DNA from: Bisporella sp. PMI_857
Lineage: Eukaryota > Ascomycota > Leotiomycetes > Helotiales > Helotiaceae
Length of the DNA stretch: 64,000 nt
Assembly (NCBI GenBank): GCA_021307315.1
Contig: JAJSPD010000048.1
Span: 248,001-312,000 of the forward strand
Direction of reading: 5' to 3'
Part shown: positions 21,788 through 33,400 of the stretch, piece by piece
Layout: each line of letters begins with the position of its first letter
Position numbering within the stretch: position 1 is the stretch's first letter
Notes under the pieces: generated by a model
The model's database searches: none
What the model was told of the DNA's origin: nothing
What the model saw: only the letters and a program-made list of their open reading frames with translations
Translations under genes and position numbers: made by a program

Positions 21788-24744
21788 ATGCGTTCTCTAA
21801 TGTTGCCCTCTCAATGGGCGGCATGTTTCTTAGCATTCAGTTCCTTGTTGACTCCAATCAGTAAGCAGCTACTAGACAGCTCCCATTATTCTACCCGCAG
21901 CAAAGCTAATGTTTTACAGCTTCTGTGAAGCATGAGAATTTCAAAACATGTGATCAATCAGGCTTCTGCAAACGAAATCGGGCTTATGCCGACAAAGCAG
22001 TTGCCGCAGGTTCGAGTTGGGAGATACCATATCAAATTAGCAAAGAGTCCTTGAGTTGGAAAAATGGTCAGCTTCAAGGCACGATATTGAAGACTATAAA
22101 TGCAAAAGGGGAATCGGTCCGGCTACCAATCACCATTTCATTTCTCGAGTCTGGATCTGCTAGAGTTGTCATCGATGAGGAGAAGCGCCAGAAGGGCGAG
22201 ATCGAGCTGAGGCATAATAGCAAGGCCAAAAAGGAACGCTATAACGAGGTTGAGTCATGGGTAATTGTTGGTGGCTTGACTTTAAGTACGACTGCCACCG
22301 AAGAAAGAGACGACAAAAAAAGCACTGTGAAGTATGGAAAGGACGGGCAATTCGAGGCTATCATTACGTTCGCTCCTTTTGCAATTGACTTCAAGAGAGA
22401 CGCCGTGACAGAAATCAAACTTAACGACAGAGGTCTGCTGAATTTAGAGCATTGGAGGCCAAAGATTGAGAAAACGGAGCCGGAAAAGAAAGAAGGCGAA
22501 GAAGAAACACCAACACCTGAGGCTCAGGCAAACAAGGACGAGGAGGATGAGAGCACATGGTGGGACGAATCTTTCGGAGGATCTACGGATACGAAGCCAA
22601 GAGGACCAGAAAGCTTAGCTCTTGATATCACGTTTCCTGGCTATGCTCATGTATATGGTGTTCCAGAGCATGCTGGATCAATGTCCTTGAAGGAAACTCG
22701 TGGTGGTACTGGTGCCCACACAGACCCGTATCGACTTTATAATGCGGATGTCTTTGAGTACATCATGGATAGCCCTATGACCCTCTATGGGGCCATTCCT
22801 TTCATGCAGGCTCATCGGAAAGATTCAACCGTCGGGGTGTTCTGGCTAAATGCTGCAGAGACCTGGATTGATGTTATAAAGGAAAAGGAAGCCCATAACC
22901 CATTGAGTCTGGGAATAGGATCTAGATCCGACACAAAAACACATTGGTTTTCTGAGAGTGGCCTCCTTGATGTGTTTGTCTTCCTTGGCCCCACACCTAA
23001 AGATGTCACCAAAGCCTATGGTGAACTCACTGGATACACACAACTTCCTCAAGAATTCGCTATCGCATATCACCAATGCCGATGGAATTATAACACAGAT
23101 GAGGATGTGAAGGATGTGGATCGCAAGATGTCCAAACATCAAATCCCTTACGACGTTATATGGCTTGACATTGAGTACACCCACGAGAAGGAGTACTTCA
23201 CTTGGGACCCATTGACTTTCCCCAATCCTACAGGCATGCTTGCGCAGCTTGATCAGTCCGAGCGTAAACTGGTCGCTATCATAGATCCTCATATCAAGAA
23301 CACCGACAACTATCCAATTGTGGATGAATTAAAGAAGAAAGATCTGGCAGTCCACAATAAGGATGGTAACATCTATGAAGGCTGGTGCTGGCCTGGTTCG
23401 TCTCACTGGGTCGACTGCTTCAATCCGGCAGCTGTTACATGGTGGAAATCATTATTCCAATACTCCGCGTTCAAAGGCACCGCTGAAAATGTATTCATCT
23501 GGAATGATATGAATGAACCATCAGTCTTCAACGGGCCTGAAACAACAATGCCAAAAGATAATCTGCATTATGGAAACTGGGAGCACAGAGATGTTCACAA
23601 TATCAACGGAATGACTTTCCACAATGCAACATATCAGGCTTTATTGTCCCGCAAGAAGGGTGAGCTCAAGCGTCCTTTTGTTTTAACTCGGTCTTTCTAT
23701 TCGGGTTCACAGCGCTTAGGAGCAATGTGGACCGGGGATAATGAGGCTAAATGGGACCATTTGGCAGCGGCTTTCCCAATGATTCTTAATTTGGGTATAT
23801 CTGGATTCCCCTTTGCTGGTGCGGATGTTGGAGGATTCTTTGGCAATCCAGAGAAAGATCTTCTTACACGATGGTACCAAGCTGGAGCTTTCTATCCATT
23901 CTTTAGAGGGCATGCTCATATTGATACTCGGCGTCGAGAGCCATATCTAGCTGGCGAACCATATACCGGCATTATTACGCGTGCTTTAAGATTGCGATAC
24001 TCTCTTCTTCCTACATGGTACACAGCCTTCCATGAGGCCTCTGTAGATGGAACACCTATCATCCGGCCACATTACTTCGAGTACCCCTCTGACGAGGCTG
24101 CGTTTGCAATTGACGACCAGTTCTTTATCGGTAGCAGCGGACTCTTAGCCCATCCAGTTGTCACAGAAAGTGCGGAGAGTGTTGATGTCTACTTACCAGA
24201 CAACGAGATTTACTACGACTACTTCGACTACAAAACTTATCACGGACAAGGCAAGCACAACATCCTTACACCACTTGATAAGATTCCGTTATTGATGCAA
24301 GGTGGTCACATTGTGCCAAGGAAAGATCGCCCAAGACGTAGCAGTGGATTGATGAAGTTCGATCCGTACACTTTGGTTATTGCTCTTAATAAAGCAGGAA
24401 CTGCGCAGGGTGAGCTTTACGTTGATGATGGGGAATCATTTGATTATGAGTCAGGAGCATACATTCATCGATCCTTCTCATTTGGGAATGGGGTCCTGTT
24501 CTCAAAGGATATTGGTACCAAAGGCAAACTTACCGATAAGTATCTGAAGACAATGAAAAACGTTGGCGTGGAGAAGATTATTGTGGTCGGTGCACCGGCT
24601 TCCTGGAAAGACAAGATCAGCGTTAAGGCTGGTAAAGGGGAAGCGAAGATTGAGTACCATGCTGAGGAGGGTGGGAAAGCGGCGTGGGCAGTCGTTAAGA
24701 AGCCGCAGGTCGCTATTGGAGAGAACTGGACAATTGAGTTCTAA
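21788..24744 (+). CDS. Glucosidase II catalytic alpha subunit (GH31)
   Basis: ER enzyme that trims the two inner alpha-1,3-glucose residues from N-glycans and so feeds the calnexin folding cycle; the family works with a beta subunit (not in this window). Exon 1 (21788-21860) encodes a hydrophobic signal peptide (MRSLMLPSQWAACFLAFSSL); after a 59-nt intron, exon 2 (21920-24744) carries the rest, 965 residues in all. Diagnostic features are the early FKTCDQSGFCKRNR, an acidic insertion near 22470-22570, the GH31 signature WNDMNEPSVF (nucleophile Asp about residue 554), FPFAGADVGGFFGNPE, and HAHIDTRRREPY. The ER signal, not a GPI or vacuolar signal, and the CDQSGFCKR block separate it from secreted alpha-glucosidases. 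The gene is intact. Confidence 0.95.
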
Positions 24745-25063
24745 TTGTTGATGAAATAGAAGTATGTCTAGCTAGAAGTAGACAATTGTATAAGATATTC
24801 CCCAAGCGTTCTCCATGAGTTATACTGTTTTTGCTGTTAGTTATCAAGCCCCTCAGCAAAGATTGTTATGCTCCTAAAGCAGGAACAAAGCACCGTGATT
24901 GAACGTCATGCATAACACGTGATGCGGGTCATTGATGATGTCACAAACATTTTGCCTATCAGGAAAGCACCTGTTCTCACATATATATTTCATTCCATCT
25001 TCAATTTTTATCTCTCATTAAAGGTCCTCCAAACACGCACAGAAGAATTCCCAAACTCCAAAC
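24745..25063. other. Intergenic, 3' UTR and promoter
   Basis: About 320 bp between two genes on the same strand. It includes a cacgtg E-box-like hexamer near 24917 and a pyrimidine-rich leader before the next ATG. No gene. Confidence 0.4.
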
Positions 25064-25712
25064 ATGCCCTACGCCGCCTTCCGCAAATCCCCTCAGCACG
25101 AGGACCTCGCCAACCTGGCAAAGGAACATCTCAACCACGACCTGAACCAAGAAGACCGTGATGTTCTCGTGAAAGCCGGAGGCAGGATCTATGGCCCTGC
25201 GACAATTGGGACGCTTGTTGGTCTTGGGCTGGGACTCTATGCGGCGTTCCGGCTGAGGAAAGTGAGGCTGGCAATGTTCAACGCGTTCCGGGCGTCCGAG
25301 AAGCCTACCAGTATTGTCTTCGCGGGGGGGAGAACCGGTAAGTTTCGCCCCTTTCTTTCTTTCATTCCTTTATTATCGAGATTCGAAACGGGGGATTATT
25401 TCGTTGTTGTTTTCTTTGTTCATTGTGTGTTCGAAGGCCGTCGTCTAATGATTAGCAGAACCTGTCCCCGATATCACGCCGTATCTCCAGCCGAGTCGCT
25501 TAGGCGATTTTGCGACCTATTTCTTTTTCGGTCTTGGGGGTACCATTTTCGGTGGAGAGCTTGGGTTTTTGCTCGGGAGCTGGTCTGCTTCGAGGTTGAT
25601 CTCCAAGGATGCCGAGAGGAGGAAACGTATTGAGACGGCTTATCGACGGTTCAAGGCAGATTATCTAAGGAACGAGGCGAAAAGGCTCGAGAACGGCGGC
25701 TCGGTTTTCTAA
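25064..25712 (+). CDS. Small two-helix membrane protein, conserved-looking, unknown function
   Basis: Two exons (25064-25337 and 25459-25712) join in phase to 175 residues. The N-terminus (MPYAAFRKSPQHEDLANLAK) is soluble; a Gly-rich membrane helix (ATIGTLVGLGLGLYAAFRL) follows, then a second one (YFFFGLGGTIFGGELGFLLG) in exon 2, ending in a charged helical tail (KDAERRKRIETAYRRF). The glycine-zipper-like spacing suggests helix packing in a membrane. The intron starts gtaagt and ends gcag. I do not recognise the family. The intact frame, splice phase and codon use make it a real gene. Confidence 0.75.
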
Positions 25713-27492
25713 ATCGACGGCGATTTGCATATTAGGCGACTAGTTTTCATGCCAGGCAGGATATTACATGATTAAACTTGCTGGTTTTTTGCTTTTTTAC
25801 ATAAGCTGCAATCGAATCACGTGTAATATTTGAAACAGGTTAAGGCTTAATTTATTCAGACAGGATACAGCAAGTGTAAAGCTCCTTCTCCTTTATCCCA
25901 AACTGTGACTGTTAAACGAACGAGCTTGAGGCTTGTCTAAGTCGGATGCTGAGGGGAAATTCTTTGATTCTTGGCTTTCCACATCTGATTGTTCTTTGAT
26001 AGCACTAACCATGTTAGATCGAAACGAATTCCTTCACAGTACACCCTTTCTATTTCTATAATTTTACGTGCTTTTTTCGTTCTTTTTTTCTTCAGCGTCC
26101 TTGTCCTCCAACCGCGACCGGGGTATTTGCCTGAACACTGCACTTGGCAGACCAGCCTCGGCGGGCCAAGTATGCAAAGCACCCGTGTTGACGGTGATTT
26201 TGGTCCGGGTTCCAGCCATGATCGACCACTTTGGACCACTTCGGAAGCCATGTCCAATAAAAGCAGACTTTAACCCCTGCCCTCGCTAAACCCGAATCTT
26301 ATTCTGACATCGAGGCTGCACGGCCAAGATTCAGCTTCTATGTTAGCTATTGAGACAACCAAGCATGTCTCTATCTTATGTTCCCGCAGTATATCTGTCT
26401 GGATATTAACACCATGACCACCCTTTCATGTAGCGAAATGTAACCAACAAGCTTACTAAGCGGTCACTATTTAATGTTATAGTGCTAGAGAAAATCATGA
26501 GGAAGATGTGGTCTTGAATCCCCCGCTCTAGACATCCGAGCCAGGTCAGGGTGCGAAATATGCTCTAAGGATATTGTAAAACTTGATTTGGATATAGCCT
26601 AAAGAGGCACTCGAGAAAGTCGGCGGGGTAGGGGTCGTAACAGTGGAAGCAACGGGGAGGGCACTGGTATGCTAGGTAGAGCAGGAATGTGCTCGTTTCC
26701 CGGCAAGTGGTGGAGCTGCAGATGTGGCAGCGGGCTAGCGTGGCGCTGGTCCCCTCGCGGGAGCGGCAGTGGGAGGCCTATGCAGCAAATCTGTGGGATA
26801 GAAGGGGGGGAGATAGTGAAGAAACAGTAGATAATCGGCTTGTAAGCCTCGCTAGTGCACTGCAAAGGTTTGTTGTGTACTAGCGGCACACCGCACAAGC
26901 GAAAATCAAAAACGCCAACTGACGCCTCTTTCCACGCCCGCAACCTGCGACCATTTTTTAATTAAAATGTATATAAATTTCATACAATGACTTGACGGAA
27001 ACAAGGCATTAGCTCTGTTAAGAAATATGTAAAGAAATGTTTGTTGTTAAGCTTTCTACAGTGCATATTTTGAAGACTGTCGTTTTTGTGTGCTACCTAT
27101 TTCGCACACCGAGAGCGTGGCACTGGTTGACTGGCCCACGCAAATCCCGTTCCAAGCGCCACAGCGCTCTGGCCATCTTCTGAGCAGAACGGCACGACCT
27201 CAATAATATGCGCCCGCTAAGTTCGTCGGCTCGGCGATTGGATTGCCTTCCGCCTGGTCGAAGCGAAATTTACCTCACCATTTCAGCCTTTGCGGTAGGC
27301 AGATGTATATGTCGCAGCTGAGCAAACGAACTGGGCATGCAAGGAGGAGGTTTCTTATCATGCGTGAGTCCATGGATGACGACCTCTGTATTTCAATTAT
27401 TATTATTGTAGTGACCTGAATAGAGTATAAAATAGCACGCCGCCACGAAGTTTGTCACGGGGTCGGGATTCGGCCAAGTGTAGGCAGGAAGG
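25713..27492. other. Intergenic, no accepted gene
   Basis: About 1.8 kb. A minus-strand stretch around 26590-26880 can be read as a Cys-rich frame (ARCHICSSTTCRE then a hydrophobic run) but has no support beyond composition. The last 70 bp before the next gene read as a short leader. Confidence 0.45.
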
Positions 27493-30400
27493 ATGGCTTC
27501 CATCGAAGAGGCAAGGGAGCTGATTCAGCAGATTCGACGCGAGTTGACAGTCGATGGACCTGTCGAAGAGCCTCGGCCCATCCTGGCAATCCTCGAGAGG
27601 GCACTCGCTCCCTACTCCGACCAGCTATACGAGAAGTCGACTCACTTTCTCCTTGAGCTCATCCAAAATGCGGACGACAACTCTTACACGTCCAAAAATC
27701 CGACCCTTAACTTCACATACCGTAAAGGTCGCCTTCGCGTGGACTGTAACGAGGTCGGATTTTCTCCAGGGAACGTTCGCGCGATATGTGATGTTGGCAA
27801 CAGCACGAAGTCGGGCATTGGTCACTCAACGCGTTACATCGGTGAGAAGGGCATCGGATTCAAATCAGTTTTCCGCGTGGCCAATGTCGTCTTCATCTCT
27901 TCTCGTCATTTCTCCTTCAAGTTCGACCGTACTAAGACCATTGGTATGATTGCACCGATCTGGGAGGAATTTCCAGAAAAGAAGAAGTCTCCAGACCACA
28001 CTTCCTTCTACCTTCAGTTGCTTGGAGAACCCACCGAGAGTGAAGTAGTTGCGGAGATACAGACTCTAGATGCTCGAATGCTCATCTTCCTTCGCCAGCT
28101 AAGAGAAATCAATCTTTCCATCACTTGTGCTGATGGCAAGACGAAGACGCAAAATCTTCGTCGGGTAGATAGGATGGTTAATGGTATTCAAATCACCACC
28201 CTACACTACGATTCCATGAACTGGGATTTCATTGTAAATAGGCACCTCGTCAGTGATATGCCGGAGGAACCAAAACGACCCGGTTGCTCAGCCTCCGAGA
28301 TATTGATCGCCTTCCCTATTTCTAATTATAAGAGCGGGCCCCAGAAGGACTCACAAAGTGTATACGCATTTCTTCCCATTCGAGACTACGGTTTTTGCTT
28401 CCTTCTTCAAGGAGATTTTCTACTCACTGCCAATCGAGAGGGCATCGACAACTCGCTCCGATGGAATTGCGCAATCCGTAATGCAGCAGTAGATGCATTC
28501 GTCACCGCCCTCGATCCCTTGATTTCTGGAGATCTTAAGTACTACTGGCCACAGTATCTCCCCATCGGCAAGGTGGATCCTTTTTTCACGGTCCTGAAAG
28601 ATGGTATATTAAGAAGACTAAAGGAGAAATCGATCATCGAGTCTTGCGCTGGCAGTATGGCGAAGCCTTCCGATCTATTTTACCCTCCACCGGGCTCGTT
28701 TAGGGATGATACCGGCGTTCCATTTACCATGACTGCATCTACCAAGTCAAAATTCCTGTCGGGGAATTACTCCGACTGGGCAATCGACCCACTGCTTGCG
28801 CTAGGCGTCAAGAAAATGACCGAGCGGGACTTTCTGAACGAACTAAAGCAAATGATTCTGAAGGAGACGAAGATATTCCAAGAGAAACCTAAGAGCTGGC
28901 ACTCGCAGCTGGCAAAGGCCCTCCTGCCACTTGCTACTGTGAAGGAGCATCGGGACGTTCTGGTAGACATGAAATTAATTCCCTTGCGCAATGTCCAAAC
29001 GCAGACCGGCGAATGGGTTGCGGTGCAGAACAGACAAGTCTTCTTCTCGAGCAAGACAAACAACAACCGCATCCCGGCTACTATTCCGGTGGACATTGTT
29101 AGCCCCGATGCGGACGACGATGTTGATCGACGCAGCTTGTTCACGCAACTAGGCGTCAAACCATGCGAAGATGCAGCAATCTGCCAAACCATTGTCCGCA
29201 TGCATGCAGAGTGGAAGTTTGACCCGCACACGTTCACGGCCGAGGAGCTGCTTTCGCATGCCGTCTTCCTTTACAAAGCTTCGTGGCAACCACCCGACAA
29301 TACCGAGCTATGGTTCGCCACTTCTACGCAGAAGCGTTGCAAAGGCTCTGAGCTGTATATCCGGAGTATGTTCAAGCCGAAGTCCGCAGCAGGAAGGGTC
29401 AACGAGCAGTTGGAAGCAAAGTTTCCGTTTATGCATGACATGTATCTTACAGCTCTCCCAAAGGATCATAGATGGCTTACCTGGTTGTGTCGGTCATTCA
29501 ATGTGTCCACCATTCCTCGCATTTCCACAAAACCGTTAGCCTCTTCTCCCGATTCATTCCAGTTGTCGCCAGAGTTCAATTATATATTTGACCGTTGTGA
29601 GTCAATAGATGTTCTCGAAGTGATTCGAGAGAACTGGGACTACTATTCCAGCTGGATAGAAGAGAGTAGCTCTGGAAAGGACTCAGCTGCCTGTATTGCC
29701 TCCAAGGAACAGCTGAAAGCTGCTATTGGGTCTATCCCCGTCAGTTGGCGTAGAGGCACGACAGCCCTGAGAGACACTGTTCTGCCCGCTCTTGATCCGA
29801 TTGTGGATGAGAGCCCTTGCGTTCGCAGCCTCGTGATCCGCGATCCTTTACTGCATCAGTGGCAGGTTCTGCGCCGCTTTGGAGTGAAAGTGAAAAAGGA
29901 CATCGGCTACTATATGCGCTGCCTTGAAGCCATTCAGGGGTCTAATGCCTCAAAACAAACCATCGCACATATCTACGGAAAGATTCAGAACGAGTATAGT
30001 AATAATGAGCAGGTTATTTGGTAATGTTGGACTTCACTTATGAATTTGCGTCGCTAACCCTTTCGTTCCACAGGGAAAGATTCCGCGAGTTCAAAATTAT
30101 CTACAGCTGCGCTGGCTCGAAGGACCCAAAGGCCAAAATGCAATGGTTCAGCACGAAAGAGTGTATCCAGCGCTCCTTCGACCTCGAATTCGAGTACCCA
30201 CAAGCCACTAACCTCTTCCAGTTCCTCCTCTCGACTGGCAAGGGTGAGATCGGCAAGCTCATCGCGGGGGCGATGATGATTACGTCGGCCAGCAAGCTCG
30301 GCCAGATCGCTGAGCACTTTGCGAGAATCAGTCGCGCGCTGAAGGGCATGAATCCCAAGAAGGCCGCACAGGCCATCAAGCCGCTCGCCCAGCGGCCCTT

Positions 30401-33400
30401 GTTCCCCATCATCCAGAAAGAGGGAGAAGCAGAGTTTGATGTCCTTGCGCCGCTTGGGACCAACAAAGACTGGTTGGTGGCGGACTCACCGCCTATGCGT
30501 GATAGTTTTCGCGGTAAGGTAGGCCTGCTAGCGTTTGAGGTGTCGGATTTGGAGATGATGGAAGACCTGTTAACAGCCCTGCATCTGGACGCGAGGAAGT
30601 TGATGATGTTGGTAAAAATGGAGACAAAGCCGAAGGGCACAACAAGCTTGAACGCAGAGTATACGAGATTGTTGCAAGCAAAATCTCCTTTCATCATTGC
30701 GTAAGTGATAAGCGGTTCGTGTTGTCATATTGCGAGTCCGCGAGAGAATCCAAGAGCAGAAGATTTTCGTTATTTAGTGTAGAGGTGGCTCTTACAAAGC
30801 TTTCGCTAATTTAGTATCGTCCACCTTTCAGGCTCATTCCTAAGCTACATGCTGAAAGAAATGCTATCGCCGCTCGAATGAAGCGAGTCAGAGTTAGCGT
30901 AGCCGCCGGGATCGAGCAGAACTTTGTCCTACAACTCGGCAGCACTACACACGTCGGTCGCAATGGAAACGGTGAGGTCGCTTCCCAGCTAACGTCAGAT
31001 CGTTTGCAGATATTCATGACGGAGGACGCTGTTGAGGATCCTTGCCCATCTGACGAGCTGGTTGATCTCATCGCCGAGCATTGCAAAATTGAAGAGAAGT
31101 ATCAGCCTGTTCTCCACACAGCGTTGACTCAGAGGAGTAAAAAGAAACTTCTTGCCTTTTTCAAGAAACGCGGAATCCACGTTGACTCTACGAGTGTCGA
31201 AGGTATGGATTTGCCTTTTCATTTATATATATTTCATGTGTCACATATCCGTATGGCTAGGCGTAAGCATACAGCCTACAGATAGATAGGGAATCGTTAG
31301 GTAATGATAGATACCCAGTTGACACAAAAACTAAATATTGTCCTTTTCTGCTTTCGCTTTCTTAATATACTTTTCAACAAGCCGAAGCTATTACTAAGCG
31401 CTACATTGGGGCTTCCCAGCTCTCCTTTTTCTCCTAACACTTATAGAAGGCTGACTTTGAATCGACAGAGGATCTTGACTCCGATAAGCACGAGAAAAGA
31501 TATGTGGCGCTCTCTGGAGACATAGAAACTGACGCCTCTCCATTTTTACCGCGAGATCCCGATGATGACCCTAGTATCGATGGTTTAAAGGCAGGAGTAA
31601 GGCGCGCATTATCGACTGCTGCATCCACACTTCGCAGCGGCGGGTGGTGCGTTGACAAGACCAGATCGAGCAAGGTTGTGACCCGAGTCGATCCCGTGCA
31701 AAAAGAAAGCGGGAAAATTAACGAAAGCAGCGGCTTGGACCCACCACAGGAGAGTTATGTTGTAGTCAAGCGCACGACGCCGCAGGATATTTTGTACCTG
31801 GGAGAACTGTTGGTCAGTGGGTGATGCATTGTGTAGTGGCTTTGTTACTAATGCGCTTGTTCAGACTTCGATGCTTTTCCACCATTATTTCGGTGCAGTG
31901 TACAGGCCGGAAGTGCATTGGACAAGTCCGCTCCGCTACAGGACAGGCCATTATGATACCGACAAGATATCGGCGGCCAAATTTTCGACGGAGGAGTCAT
32001 CTTTTACCATTTCAGATAAAACAGCCGTGCTCAAAGTTACGGAGTTTCTCATTCATCACAATTTCCTTCCGGCAACTTCGTGGAAGGGAAAAAGTCATAT
32101 ATATCATTTTGAGGTTGCAGCTACTCCTGGTGAGAGCACGGAGCCGTTTTCGTGGAGTACTTCGCGGCTAGAAAGAGTTAGTTACTTTTCTTCTATTGCC
32201 TTTCTGCTCTTGTTAAATAATAGAATACTCACCCGGAATCTGCAGATGCGAAAGTACCGAATCAATGAGCAACTCAAGGATGACCCCAAGCATGTGCTCA
32301 TTCTCGTGCGAATCTGCAAAATATACTCCGATCCTGGTTTTGATCTATTTATCGACCCTTGGCAGTTATATTCATCCGATAGATTCAATATCTCTCCCGC
32401 TTGGAGTATTGTGGCAACCATTAGCAATCTGCAGCCACCAAAGGCACCCGAAAAGGAACCAGCAAAACGCTTCGGAGGATATGGGTCTTCTGTGTCGCAA
32501 CCCGCATCCTCACAGCCATCGATGCCTTATATACCGAGCCCGTATGGGATATATGGGTCGTATGGGTCGTATGGGCAAAACCAGAACCCCTACTATAGAT
32601 ACCAAAGAGGGGTGACTATGCCCTATCCAGAAATGCCGCCACAGCCCATGAATCTATTCCAGGGAGCTACAGATACGGCGAATCAGTATGGCTGGCATCC
32701 ACCATACGCAAACGGACCCAACAACGGAGGGCGGCCACCTACAATGTACGCCTCCTACCAGGCACCATCTTATTATACATCGATGCCTCTGGATCCGCTG
32801 TCCGCGAGACCACATCCACCTGCATGGAACCAATCGAATCCCCACCCGCCGCCGGTTTGGAACTCTTCCAATAGTTCTGGGTGGGGTGGGATGAACCCGC
32901 AAGCACAACATTTTGGCATGCCAACTTACCCAAGCCCAATACCCTACTCAAGCCCAATACCAGGTCCAGTAATGCTACCGCCATCTCCTCCTTATCAGTC
33001 AGAGAATTCGAAACAGAACCGTGATCCTGCCTCTAGCGACGATTCCTTCCTGAAACCGCTCCGCGTCAGTGGTCTAAAAGCCGAGCCGGGTGTGTCTCCA
33101 ACCATGTATACCTACAAAAACCTGGCAGAAGGGCATATCCGGCTTCTTAGTCTACTTCCCGGAGAAGATGATGGTGAACTTCGCGGTATGGTATCTCATG
33201 TACCGGTTCGCGGGGCGGGCAGATATAGAGCGGTCTCGTACGTGTGGGGCGAGGTGGAATGGACGCACTCGATATGGACTCCGGAGGGGACGATTCCGAT
33301 GACAGAGTCGCTGCACTCGGCACTCAGGTGGTTGCGCAACAGCAAGGAGCCTATGGTGCTGTGGGTGGATGCCGTCTGCATCAACCAGAGCGACGGGGCC

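Noticed and set aside
22812..23919. Antisense frames within the glucosidase II gene
   Set aside because: Shadows of the plus-strand GH31 coding sequence.
26599..26943. Pro/Leu/Cys-rich minus-strand frames
   Set aside because: Composition is biased and no motif, splice extension or start context supports a gene.
30018..31285. Separate small genes after the GHKL ATPase exon
   Set aside because: The frames join the upstream and downstream exons in phase through standard introns and carry family sequence, so they are exons of the fusion gene.
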